Part shown: piece by piece, positions 42,006 to 50,089 of the stretch
Layout: each line of letters begins with the position of its first letter
How positions within the stretch are numbered: the first letter of the stretch is position 1
Source of the DNA: Geothrix fuzhouensis
Lineage (GTDB): Bacteria > Acidobacteriota > Holophagae > Holophagales > Holophagaceae
Assembly (NCBI RefSeq): GCF_024609325.1
Contig: NZ_JANHMQ010000004.1
Coordinates: 124,001-188,000, forward strand
Direction: 5' to 3'
Length of the DNA stretch: 64,000 bases
The notes under the pieces: generated by a model
The model's input: only the letters and a program-made list of their open reading frames with translations
Told to the model about the DNA's origin: nothing
The model's database searches: none
Position numbers and translations under genes: made by a program

Positions 42006-42229
42006 CAGCCCTTCCGCGGCCACACCAGCACGACCCCCACCGCCATGGCCGCGAGGGCCGCCCAGACGGGAATGTGCATGGAATCCCTTTCCTTCACGGT
42101 GAATTCCAGGGGGCCCAGCTTGGCGTCGTGGCTGTCCTTGGTGTAGCTAAAATCGGGCCGGATCAGGGCTGCCAGACCCAGGAGGATGAGGGCCAGACCC
42201 GCGAGGAACTTGATGCTTGCTGGTTTCAT
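42005..42229 (-). CDS. Small two-helix membrane protein
   Basis: 74 residues: MKPASIKFLAGLALILLGLAALI, a short exposed part, then IPVWAALAAMAVGVVLVW. No recognised family. It is coupled by overlaps to DoxX upstream (4 nt) and the FMN reductase downstream (1 nt). Confidence 0.75.
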   Translation of the reverse strand: MKPASIKFLAGLALILLGLAALIRPDFSYTKDSHDAKLGPLEFTVKERDSMHIPVWAALAAMAVGVVLVWPRKG

Positions 42230-42612
42230 GCCTTCTTCTCCAGGCACCACATCACGCCACCGCGGGTGGCCAGGAACAGGAACAGGAAGCAGTAGACCAC
42301 CGCCAGTTCCCCCTTGTTCACGGCGGGCCAGAAGGCGGCGCCGAACTGGAACTTCCAGTGGAACTGCAGGTAGGCCACGGCCATCATGCCGCTCAGGATG
42401 AATCCCGCCAGCCGGGTGCGGAAACCCACCAGGATGGCCAAGCCGCCCACCAGTTCAAGGAGGCCGCCGATCCAGAGCTGCGAGCCCACCGGAAGCTGAC
42501 TGCCGCCCAGTACCCCGAAGAGCTTCTGGATGCCATGGAAGGCGATCAGCAGGCCCGCCACGATCCGCAGCAGGGCGTAGGTGTGATCGGTGTACTTCTC
42601 AAGCCACGACAT
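42226..42612 (-). CDS. DoxX family membrane protein
   Basis: 128 residues, four helices: YALLRIVAGLLIAFHGIQKLFGVLGG, LWIGGLLELVGGLAILVGFRTRLAGFILSGMMAVAYL, FWPAVNKGELAVVYCFLFLFLA. DoxX-like proteins are linked to thiosulfate:quinone oxidoreductase or to redox stress; role here unknown. Start 42612 has GGGAGG upstream. Confidence 0.9.
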   Translation of the reverse strand: MSWLEKYTDHTYALLRIVAGLLIAFHGIQKLFGVLGGSQLPVGSQLWIGGLLELVGGLAILVGFRTRLAGFILSGMMAVAYLQFHWKFQFGAAFWPAVNKGELAVVYCFLFLFLATRGGVMWCLEKKA

Positions 42613-42701
42613 CAAAACCTCCCAGGGCGCATGGGTGACATTTTGCCCAGATCGGACCGGCAGGAGGCGGTCAATGTCGTTCAGGCCCAGGCCGTTCCAG
42701 C

Positions 42702-43001
42702 CTAGGCGTGGGCAGGCGTGGCCGCGTCGGCACCCACGATGGTGATCCAGGGGCGCACCCGCCAGCGGTGCACCAGGCCGTGGAGGACGTAGGGATCCGC
42801 TGCCGCGAAACGCTGGGCCGCCGCCGAGGTGTCTCCCTGAAAGAGGAGGATCACCGAGTCCACCGGGTCCGCCAGAGACCCGGCCAGCACCAGTTCACCC
42901 CGCAGGTGGGCCTCCCAGGCCAGGGCCAGATGCTCTTTCCGGAACTCCGCCCGGCGCTCCACATACTCCGGGCCCACTTCGTAGATCAGGAGGAAGTGCA
43001 T
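42702..43001 (-). CDS. YciI-like protein
   Basis: 99 residues, ferredoxin-like fold: MHFLLIYEVGPEYVERRAEFRKEHLALAWEAHLRGELVLAGSL, then ADPYVLHGLVHRWRVRPW. The conserved His and Asp of the YciI family are present (KEHL, AADPYV). Activity unknown. Confidence 0.85.
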   Translation of the reverse strand: MHFLLIYEVGPEYVERRAEFRKEHLALAWEAHLRGELVLAGSLADPVDSVILLFQGDTSAAAQRFAAADPYVLHGLVHRWRVRPWITIVGADAATPAHA

Positions 43002-43254
43002 GGATCTACCTCAAAGAAGGGAAGCGGCCACCGAGCACGCCACCTCCACCCAGAAAGATGGGGCGAAGGGTTCTAACGCGCCCTCGATAATTTCCACGAC
43101 CTGTGCCGGCTGGACTAGGCCTTCCGGGGAGTAGGGGTCGGTGCAACTCCGGGGCCAGGCCCGATCTGGACGCTGGGCAGGCCAACCGGGTAAAAGGTAC
43201 CCTGTCGATCGCCGGTCAGGGCGGCCGGATGAACTTGCCACCAAGAGGGTGCCC

Positions 43255-43713
43255 ATGAGCCCATCAAACACCGATCGCATCGAGAAGCAGATCCTGGTGC
43301 GGGCACCGCAGGCCCGCGTCTGGCGCGCGCTCACGGACGCCGGGGAATTCGGCACCTGGTTCCGGGTGAAGCTGGACGGCCCCTTCGTCCAGGGCGGGCG
43401 CACCACCGGGCACATCACCTACCCCGGCTACGAGCACCTCCGCATGGAAGTGCAGGTCGAGCGCCTGGAACCCGAGGTCCTGTTCGCCTTCCACTGGCAT
43501 CCCGCCGCGGTCGATCCGAAAGTGGATTACGCCAGCGAGCCCACCACCCTGGTCGAGTTTCGGCTCGAAGCCGCGGGCGAGGGCACGCGGGTCACGGTGG
43601 CGGAATCCGGTTTCGACCGGCTGCCCGCCAACCGGCGCGACGAGGCCTACCGCATGAACGAGGGCGGCTGGGTCCAGCAGATGGGCAACCTCCAGCACCA
43701 TGTGGACGGGTGA
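43255..43713 (+). CDS. SRPBCC/AHSA1-type protein
   Basis: 152 residues: IEKQILVRAPQARVWRALTDAGEFGTWF, TYPGYEHLRMEVQVERLEPEVLFAFHWHP, TTLVEFRLEAAGEGTRVTVAESGFDRLP, and the long last helix GGWVQQMGNLQHHV. A START-like ligand-pocket fold; ligand unknown. Start ATG 43255 with AGAGGG upstream. Confidence 0.9.
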   Translation: MSPSNTDRIEKQILVRAPQARVWRALTDAGEFGTWFRVKLDGPFVQGGRTTGHITYPGYEHLRMEVQVERLEPEVLFAFHWHPAAVDPKVDYASEPTTLVEFRLEAAGEGTRVTVAESGFDRLPANRRDEAYRMNEGGWVQQMGNLQHHVDG

Positions 43714-43811
43714 AACCAGCCTCCAAGACGCTGCCCTTGGCAGGGCTTCGTCATGGGCCCGTAAACGATCCTCGACTCCGGGCGTAACTCAGCTTCAACC
43801 CGGAGCTTGGA

Positions 43812-44708
43812 ATGGAATCGATCTTCTTCAATGACCGCAAGGTCCTGCGCAACGGGTGGTGGGTGCTCATCTACCTGGGCATCCTGGTGGCCTGCATCAG
43901 TGGCTTCCAGCTCCTGATCCCGGTGCTCAAGCGGGTTGGCATTCGCAATGGGGAGTGGGTGGTGGGCCTGCTCTTCGGGTTCTCCCTGCTGGCCACCTGG
44001 ATCTGTGCCCGGCTACGCAAGGAACCCCTGGCCAGCATCGGCTGGCGGCTGGACGGCCACTGGGCCAGGGAGTTCGCCTGGGGCACGCTGGTCGGCGCCG
44101 GGGTGATGGTGCTGGCGGCCGGCCTGCTGTGGGCGGTGGGCGGCGTCACCTGGGAACTGGACCCCGCCCACGACCTCCGGGCCCTGGGCCTGGGCTTGGC
44201 CCTGTTCATGGTCGTAGCGCTGTGGGAGGAGAACCTGTTCCGGGGCTTCGTCTTTCAGCGGCTGGTGGACGGTTTGGGCGTCTGGCCCACTCAGGTGATC
44301 ATGGCGATCTTTTTCGGCGTGGCCCATTGGGGCAACCCTGGCATGCACGGCGCGGTGAAGCTCTGGGCCACCCTCAACATCTCCCTGGCTGCGGTGTTTC
44401 TGGGCCTGGCCTACCTCCGCACCCACAGCCTGGCCCTGCCCATCGGCATCCACCTCGGCTGGAACTGGACCCAGGGCAATGTCCTGGGCTTCGGCGTCAG
44501 CGGCACCACGGCCCAGCACGGCTGGGTTCATCCGGTCTTCCAGGGGAAACCCGAATGGGTGAGCGGCGGGGCCTTCGGGTTGGAAGCCAGCCTTCTTGGC
44601 GTGATCGCGGTGCTGGTGGGCATCGTCCTGCTCTGGCGGTGGCAGGGTTCGGCCGGGAGGCCCGCCGATGGCGCCCGGCCTGAACCCTGGCGTCCCGAAT
44701 CCGCCTGA
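43812..44708 (+). CDS. CPBP-family intramembrane metalloprotease
   Basis: 298 residues, about eight helices. Glutamate motif VALWEENLFRGFVFQRL (EExxxR), second motif FFGVAHWGNPG and third motif LPIGIHLGWNW hold the catalytic Glu and His. Bacterial members are proteases or act in peptide maturation. No bacteriocin genes adjoin it. Confidence 0.92.
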   Translation: MESIFFNDRKVLRNGWWVLIYLGILVACISGFQLLIPVLKRVGIRNGEWVVGLLFGFSLLATWICARLRKEPLASIGWRLDGHWAREFAWGTLVGAGVMVLAAGLLWAVGGVTWELDPAHDLRALGLGLALFMVVALWEENLFRGFVFQRLVDGLGVWPTQVIMAIFFGVAHWGNPGMHGAVKLWATLNISLAAVFLGLAYLRTHSLALPIGIHLGWNWTQGNVLGFGVSGTTAQHGWVHPVFQGKPEWVSGGAFGLEASLLGVIAVLVGIVLLWRWQGSAGRPADGARPEPWRPESA

Positions 44709-44718
44709 ACGAGGCCTC

Positions 44719-44745
44719 AGCCCCCAAGGTTCAACCTTTGGGGCC
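44719..44745 (+). terminator. Hairpin after the CPBP protease gene
   Basis: CCCCAAGGTT and AACCTTTGGGG form a stem with one bulged base; CCTTTTT follows a few nt later. It overlaps the end of the convergent gene. Confidence 0.55.
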
Positions 44746-45048
44746 AGCATCCTTTTTGGCGGGCTTGCGGCGGCGCTCCGGCTTCTTCGGCTTGGCCGGG
44801 GGCCGAGTGGCGCTGTCGTACAGGCCCTCCAGACGGATGGCCTTGGCGGAGGTGTCCGCCGCCTTGTGGATCTCCTTCAGCACCGAAGCCACCAGATCCA
44901 GGTCCGCCGCATCGCCCTTCAAGAGCTCCTGGAAGGCCGCCGACTTCAGGGCCTCCAGCCGCTTCGACTGCCGCTTTCCCGCCGCCCAGTTCAGCAGCTT
45001 GGAGAACAGCTCATAGCCGAGCCTGAGTTCAGGGGTGGGGAGGGACAT
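44731..45048 (-). CDS. Hypothetical Lys-rich protein
   Basis: 105 residues from MSLPTPELRLGYELFSKLLNWAAGK. Helical, with EALKSAAFQELLKGDAADLDLVASVLKEIHKAA and a basic tail (KPKKPERRRKPAKK), which could bind nucleic acid. No family recognised. A truncated paralogue of its N-terminus lies at 45185-45250, beyond a palindromic repeat. Confidence 0.65.
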   Translation of the reverse strand: MSLPTPELRLGYELFSKLLNWAAGKRQSKRLEALKSAAFQELLKGDAADLDLVASVLKEIHKAADTSAKAIRLEGLYDSATRPPAKPKKPERRRKPAKKDAGPKG

Positions 45049-45078
45049 GGAGGGCAGTCTAGCGGAGGAGAAAGCAAA

Positions 45079-45165
45079 ATTTGCCACCGATGAACACCGA
45101 TAAACACCGATGAAAGAATGATTTTGTTCTTATCGGTGTTCATCTGTGTTCATCGGTGGTTAAAA
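45079..45165. repeat. Palindrome with 10-bp arm period, copy 1
   Basis: Left arm CCACCGATGA, ACACCGATAA, ACACCGATGA; right arm is its near reverse complement (TTATCGGTGTTCATC, GTGTTCATCGGTGG). The centre is AAGAATGATTTTGTT. About 90% identical to copy 2 at 45993-46080 and in the same orientation. Confidence 0.85.
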
Positions 45166-45184
45166 CGCTTTTGCCTTTCCAGTT

Positions 45185-45250
45185 TCAAGGCACCACCCAG
45201 TTCACCAGTTTGGAGAACAATTCACAGCTGAGCTTGAGCTCAGGGACGGT
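45185..45250 (-). pseudogene. Truncated paralogue of the 44731 gene
   Basis: The minus-strand frame reads TVPELKLSCELFSKLVNWVVP then stop, matching TPELRLGYELFSKLLNWAA of the neighbouring gene. The rest of the gene is absent, and upstream sequence runs into the yidC-like gene. It lies just after palindrome copy 1. Confidence 0.75.
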
Positions 45251-45264
45251 GGCAAGCCTATGAA

Positions 45265-45915
45265 TTAGGCCACCAGGGGCCTCCGCCGGGCCAGCAGGCC
45301 GCGCAGCGCGAGCACCTGGACCACGGTGACGGCGTTCGAGGTGGCCCAGTAGATGCCCAGGGCGGAGGGCAGGGCGGCGACGGCGATTACCGAGATCACC
45401 ACGGGAATCCCGATCATGACCAGCATGGACGTGTGGCCGGTGGCACCGGGCATGAGGGCCGTGCCCAAAAGCATCAGGGTGCCGACGAGGACGGTCAGCG
45501 CGAGGTCGGGTCGCGCGAGGTTGGGAATCCACAGGAACCTGGAGCTGAACACCATGCGCTTGAGGACCTGGAAGATGCCCAGGCCGAAGAGCCCCTGGGA
45601 GCCCATGTTCAGCACGGCCACCTTGTCCATGAACGTGATGCCATGCTGGCGGTACAGCGCCATGGTCTGGGCAGCCAGCTCGGTCGGGTTGTCCTTGAGC
45701 CGCTCGCGCAGGTTCTCCAACTCGGGCTTGAGGCGCTCCATGGCCTCCTTGTTCTTCTGGGCCTTGTAGGCGGCCGTCAGCGACACGGGCATCAAAGCTG
45801 TGCGGGCCATCAGCGTGAGGGCGATGATCGCCGCCGCCTCCGAAAGCCCCAGGTGCGTTCCGAGAAAGCCGAGGGCGGTTTCAAGGAGGTGGGTCCACAT
45901 GGTCCACAGCGGCAT
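45265..45915 (-). CDS. Short YidC/Oxa1-like membrane insertase
   Basis: 216 residues; start 45915 with AGGAGT upstream. Helices at about 10-30, 105-125, 140-160 and 170-200; the loop QKNKEAMERLKPELENLRERLKDNPTELAAQTMALYRQHGI matches the YidC cytoplasmic hairpin. It lacks the large periplasmic domain of Gram-negative YidC and any lipobox. So it is a paralogue or special-purpose insertase, not the main YidC. It is flanked by the two copies of the palindrome. Confidence 0.8.
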   Translation of the reverse strand: MPLWTMWTHLLETALGFLGTHLGLSEAAAIIALTLMARTALMPVSLTAAYKAQKNKEAMERLKPELENLRERLKDNPTELAAQTMALYRQHGITFMDKVAVLNMGSQGLFGLGIFQVLKRMVFSSRFLWIPNLARPDLALTVLVGTLMLLGTALMPGATGHTSMLVMIGIPVVISVIAVAALPSALGIYWATSNAVTVVQVLALRGLLARRRPLVA

Positions 45916-45992
45916 CGGGACTCCTGGGTCAGGGTGGAAGGATGGTGACAGATCTGGTTGAAACAGGTGGGTGCCATGTGGGAGAAAGATCT

Positions 45993-46080
45993 ATTTGCCA
46001 CCGATGAACACCGATAAACACCGATGAAAGAATGATTTTGTTTTTATCGGTGTTCATCGGTGTTCATCGGTGGTTAAAAA
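45993..46080. repeat. Palindrome with 10-bp arm period, copy 2
   Basis: Same sequence as copy 1 with a few changes and a more regular right arm. Followed, like copy 1, by AAAA-(N)-CTTTTGCC(C)TTCC. Between it and 46260 there is only an inverted repeat GAACAGG/CCTGTTC (46121-46146). Confidence 0.85.
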
Positions 46081-46259
46081 AACTTTTGCCCTTCCATACC
46101 TGCGGTGGCCGCTAGTCCCCGAACAGGTTCTGCACCTTGCCTGTTCGGTCCTTTCTATGTGGCTAACAGCTATGGTTGAGGCCGATTTTCATGTTCAGGT
46201 AATTGGCAGAGCCTGAGGTTCAAGTTGACCGCAGGTTTGACGGCTTGTGGACAGAATCA

Positions 46260-46661
46260 TTACTTCAAGAACTTGATGAACACACAGAAGGCTTTGCTTG
46301 GGGTTCTCGAATTGTACTGATTCCAAATGGGTGCATCCCCCAGTTCAAAGCTTTTAATAACAATCGCATCAGCCCCAAGTTCACAAGCTTTTGCCTGGAT
46401 TGAGGGCAGCATCGAGTTGAAATTTTTGCGAGTGAAGGTGCCTGTATCTGTGGTTGCTGCAACTATCGCCACTTCTTCGTATTGGCGAGCCGAAGGAAAC
46501 TGCGAGAGGAGCGCGACCTCACTACCCGACGGTTTGGGGACAGGAGGGATTTTCGCAAGCAGAACCACGTCTAAGGTCACTTCAGGGGTGGTCTGATTTC
46601 TAATAGAGGGCGGAATGCATCCAGTTAATACCAGCGCGAAGATGACGGCGAGGGTTTTCAT
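46260..46661 (-). CDS. Small lipoprotein of low GC
   Basis: 133 residues from MKTLAVIFALVLTGC, a lipoprotein signal with lipobox LTGC and GGAGG upstream of the ATG. The mature part has EEVAIVAATTDTGTFTRKN and ACELGADAIVIKSFELG, a pattern like small outer-membrane stress lipoproteins (DUF4156/RcsF-type), but no family is certain. Base composition is visibly AT-richer than all neighbours, so recent transfer is likely. Confidence 0.7.
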   Translation of the reverse strand: MKTLAVIFALVLTGCIPPSIRNQTTPEVTLDVVLLAKIPPVPKPSGSEVALLSQFPSARQYEEVAIVAATTDTGTFTRKNFNSMLPSIQAKACELGADAIVIKSFELGDAPIWNQYNSRTPSKAFCVFIKFLK

Positions 46662-46964
46662 GTTGCCTCCATGGCCTAGGAAAGGCATCAAAGATGCAGT
46701 CAGACATGCCTCTGAAAGCTGAACCAAGTGCGTGATGCAAAGTGCTGGAGAACAACCGGATGGGGGTCGATCATGCACTTCATATCAATTCCTATGACGC
46801 CCTATGCGTGGGTAGTCACTGAACCTTAACTCGAACGAACTTCTTGGTGGTTGGATAGGTGGCCCGCCATAACCCGGAACCTCCTGGCCCGGAGGTACCC
46901 ATGCCGGTGGGCAGGGCGCGAATCGGCCAGCCCGGGTGGCTGGGCGAAGGGGGTAAAGAGGCGC
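46662..46964. other. 303-bp gap without recognised gene
   Basis: AT-richer half near the low-GC lipoprotein, then a GC-rich part with the hairpin CCTCC-TGGCCC-GGAGG (46881-46896). No coding frame with family resemblance is seen. Confidence 0.5.
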
Positions 46965-48941
46965 CTACTCATGCAAATCGAAGATGTCGGCTGTGTAGGC
47001 GGACGGTTTGACCACGATATGCAGATGGTTCGCGCCATCGAAGCTGGTCTTGAAGTAGGGATAGCTCAGGCCCGTGACCGGCAGGACGGATTCGGCCCAG
47101 CCTTGGGTGGTCTGGGTGAAGAGGATGAGGCCGAGGTTCGTATGGCAGACCGCCGCGACGCGGGTTCCATCGGGGGAGAGGGCAACCGACACCAGGGTTG
47201 TTCCCATGTGGGCAAACGTCTTCAGGAGGACGGGCGGTTGCCAGGTGCCATTGACTTTCTGGACCACCCAGAAGGCGTCATTCATGGGGTTCGTATCGAG
47301 AACCTGATAGAACGCCCAGGCCGTGTTCGCATCGGCCCATACACCATCCTCAAAGTAATAGCCGCCGCCGGAAGGCACCGTGTTGGGCAGAACCTGCGAG
47401 GTCCAGGTGCCATCGGCATTCCGGGAGAGCTCTCGAGTGTTGAACCAAGTGGGGACGAGTACATGGGGTGTGTCGGAGGGATCAAGGAAGAGGCGGGGTG
47501 TTCCGCTGAACGGATCCCACGAACTCGTGGTTTCGAGGCTTTCCTGGACCCAGCTTCCAGCCACTTTGCGGAGATAGACGAGACCTGGGATGTTCCCGCC
47601 GATACCCGTGTCCTGAAGCACCTGGGGGGTTCCGGCCTGGTCGAGGCAGAAGGCGGTGCTCAGGGAACCATAGGTCACCGGCAGCTGCAGGACAGCCTCA
47701 GTCTTCCAGGCGGTCCCGTCGAACCAGGCATGGGTCAAGGTGGTCGAGGTGTTGGATTGGCTCTGGTACACGGCGTGTGGCAGAGACTGCGCGTCCAGCC
47801 TCAGGAATCCATCCTGTTGGGCGTACACGCTGGACGGAGACCAAGTGGTCCAGTTCCCCCAGGTGGTGGGGAAAATGGTGCAAGGAAAGGCCAGCCCAAA
47901 GGCCCAAAGACCGCCGGGGGACAGTGCCGCGGTATTCATCTGCGAGAGGGACGGGAGGGGCGTGGCCACCAGGATGGGGGACCCGGGCGTATCGGCGGGT
48001 GCGGCCGTGAGGGTCGGCCCCGTGGTCGAGTTCACGCCATCCGAGACGTTGATGCCATAGGTGTAGTAGCCAAGGGACAGGTTGTTGTCCTGGTAGGAGG
48101 TCGCCGAAGGTGGCAGGGTGGCCACGACGGCCGGCGCGCCGAACCCGGCAGGGCCACGGGTGATCTGGATCTGCGTGGCGGTTTGGCTCCGATTGACCCA
48201 GGTGAGGCCCACCGCGGTGGGCAGGGAGTGGGCCGCGAATGAGGTGGGGGCCAGGGGAGGAATGCTGATTCGTGGGGTGGGCGCCGTTGCGGCGCTGGAG
48301 ACATTCCCGGCCCAGGCCGTGACGCGGTAGACATAGCCCAGGGTTTCGGCAACGTCCTTGTCCACGAATCCGGTGGCAAGGGGGATCGGCAAAGGGAGGC
48401 TGGACCAGGGGCTGGAAGGAACGCCGGTCAGATCGGAGGTGGCCCGTTCCAGGACGTACCGGTCCGCGACCAGGGAGGGTGCCGACCAGCTCACGGCAAC
48501 GCCTCCATCCGTGGTGGAGAAACCGGCCTGCAGATTCGCCGCGGGAGTCAGGGGGACCTTGACCTCCGCGATATTGGAATAGGGCCCGTTGATGCTGTTC
48601 TTGACGGCATAAATACGGAAATCCAGGATCGTCAGCTCTGGAGGGGCCGAGGTGAAGGTCAGGGTTCCCATGGTCACATTGCTGGGAATCAGGGTCTGGT
48701 TGAGCTGGGAATACGCTCCCGGACTGACCCGGCCCTCCAGGTTGTAGCCGTCAGCCGTTCCCGTGAGCAGCGACCAGGTAAACGAGATCTCGGTTTTCGC
48801 GGCGTCATAGAGCGCACTGAGCTGCATCGCTGCAGGGCCAGCCGGAGGCGGTGCTGGCGGGGTAGCCGAGGAACCACCACCTCCGCCACAACCGATCCAC
48901 AGCAGGCAGAACGCAAGACCGAAGCCCCAGGCTCGTTTCAT
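46965..48941 (-). CDS. Large secreted lipoprotein with fibronectin-III-like repeats
   Basis: 658 residues. Signal peptide with lipobox LLWIGC, followed by a GGGGGSS linker. Residues about 30-310 hold three beta-sandwich units with FN3-like words (ISFTWSLLTGTADGYNLEGR, GVAVSWSAPSLVADRYVLERA, VGLTWVNRSQTATQIQITRG). The second half has repeats of the type DGTAWKTEAVL, AGSWVQESLE, DGTWTSQVL, NGTWQPPVLL, suggesting a propeller. Exposed on the cell surface or periplasm; function unknown. Confidence 0.75.
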   Translation of the reverse strand: MKRAWGFGLAFCLLWIGCGGGGGSSATPPAPPPAGPAAMQLSALYDAAKTEISFTWSLLTGTADGYNLEGRVSPGAYSQLNQTLIPSNVTMGTLTFTSAPPELTILDFRIYAVKNSINGPYSNIAEVKVPLTPAANLQAGFSTTDGGVAVSWSAPSLVADRYVLERATSDLTGVPSSPWSSLPLPIPLATGFVDKDVAETLGYVYRVTAWAGNVSSAATAPTPRISIPPLAPTSFAAHSLPTAVGLTWVNRSQTATQIQITRGPAGFGAPAVVATLPPSATSYQDNNLSLGYYTYGINVSDGVNSTTGPTLTAAPADTPGSPILVATPLPSLSQMNTAALSPGGLWAFGLAFPCTIFPTTWGNWTTWSPSSVYAQQDGFLRLDAQSLPHAVYQSQSNTSTTLTHAWFDGTAWKTEAVLQLPVTYGSLSTAFCLDQAGTPQVLQDTGIGGNIPGLVYLRKVAGSWVQESLETTSSWDPFSGTPRLFLDPSDTPHVLVPTWFNTRELSRNADGTWTSQVLPNTVPSGGGYYFEDGVWADANTAWAFYQVLDTNPMNDAFWVVQKVNGTWQPPVLLKTFAHMGTTLVSVALSPDGTRVAAVCHTNLGLILFTQTTQGWAESVLPVTGLSYPYFKTSFDGANHLHIVVKPSAYTADIFDLHE

Positions 48942-49027
48942 GGGAGTACCTCGAAGGGAGAAGCTGCGGAGTCAGCATACTCACGTCCCCGGTCTTCTGA
49001 GCCGGCCTGACCCTGAACGGTCTCGAT

Positions 49028-49591
49028 TCAGCCCCTGAACGGTGCAGGCGGGTTCGTGGCCCAGCTTCCACCCATCAGCGTGGTCCGCACGGGGACGCCG
49101 GGGGTCTTCACGCCGCGGTGGGCCATGCAGGTGTGGACGGCCACGAGCTGGACGCCCCAGGCGGCGGGGCGGAGGTGGCTCTGGAGGGCGTCGGCGATCT
49201 GCTGGGCCATGCGCTCCTGCACCTGCAGGCGCCAGGCGTAGGCCTGCACCACGCGCACGAGCTTGCTGAGGCCCACGGTTCCGCCTTCTCCGGGCAGGTA
49301 GCCGACGGTGGCGTGGCCTTCGAAGGGGGCCAGGTGGTGTTCGCAGGTGCTCACGAAGGGGATGCGCTCGAGGATGACCGGCACGGGCGAGAGGTCGCCG
49401 GGCAAGGGCTTCAGCTCCGCGCCCAGGTCCACCCCGTAGCCCGCCAGCCGCTCGGCCCAGAACTCCGCCACCCGGGAGGGCGTGTCCCTCAGCTCCGGCG
49501 CGTCCGGATCCTGCCCCAGGCCCCGCAGCAGGGCGCGGACGGCGGCCTCGGAGGCGGCGCGGTCGAAGGACGGGACGGGGGAATCAGCCAT
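49028..49591 (-). CDS. folE: GTP cyclohydrolase I
   Basis: 187 residues. First step of tetrahydrofolate synthesis. Zinc ligands Cys83, His86 (FVSTCEHHLAPFEG) and Cys155 (VHTCMAHRGVKTPG); also GLSKLVRVVQAYAWRLQVQERMAQQIADAL. Normal length. Single gene flanked by repeats upstream. Confidence 0.97.
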   Translation of the reverse strand: MADSPVPSFDRAASEAAVRALLRGLGQDPDAPELRDTPSRVAEFWAERLAGYGVDLGAELKPLPGDLSPVPVILERIPFVSTCEHHLAPFEGHATVGYLPGEGGTVGLSKLVRVVQAYAWRLQVQERMAQQIADALQSHLRPAAWGVQLVAVHTCMAHRGVKTPGVPVRTTLMGGSWATNPPAPFRG

Positions 49592-50089
49592 GGTCCGGTC
49601 AGTCTACGCCCGGGCTTGGCGCCGGAGGAGGAAAGCCTGGAACCGCGAATGGCGCGAAGGGGCACGAAAGCAAAGGCCAAAAGAGAAAAGCTGTTTTGCC
49701 ACTGATTTCAGTGATTCCAGTGATGAAAGAAGTCGCCGTTCCAACGCAGCATGGGCTCATGGGGGGTGGCAGGGCCGCGCCTTTTTGGGAGCGCGGCCCC
49801 GGCACCCCCCAGACATGCGGGGGAGCCCGGCGGGCCCCGGGCGGTGGGGGGTGGGGGGGGGGGCGCGGCCCGGCTGTTGGGGGCCCCCCCCCCCCCCCAC
49901 CCCCATGACTTCCGGCGAAGCCGGAAGCCGCCTGCGGCGGGCCCATGCGGGAATCCTCCGAGGCGCAATCACCGCAATCACCGTCCATCAGTGGCTAAAA
50001 AGGCCTTTCCAGTGGAATAGGCCGTCTCCCGAGGTTTGGCCTCGGACTCGAAAGATCCCTGTGGGATCATGGGGGATTCGGGAGGGGTG
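49592..50089. repeat. Intergenic palindrome with G- and C-runs upstream of purM
   Basis: Outer arms about 49695-49725 (TTTTGCCACTGAT, then GTGATT/GTGATG units) and 49965-50000 (the reverse complement: CAATCACCG units, ATCAGTGGCTAAAA). Inside: hairpin GGGGGGTG...CACCCCCC (49760-49809) containing GCCGCGC/GCGCGGC, a run of 11 G (49853-49863), a run of 15 C (49884-49898), and CTTCCGGC-GAA-GCCGGAAG (49909-49927). GCATGGGC and GCCCATGC (49749, 49941) bracket the centre. No gene. Confidence 0.75.

Noticed and set aside
43011-43150. Minus-strand stretch reading SPEGLVQPAQVVEIIEGAL
   Set aside because: It looks protein-like for about 40 residues but has no start, no family match that I can name, and a shifted frame upstream. 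It may be a remnant, but the support is too weak.
46203-46403. 66-codon plus-strand frame over the low-GC lipoprotein
   Set aside because: It overlaps a gene with a clear lipoprotein signal and ribosome site on the other strand.
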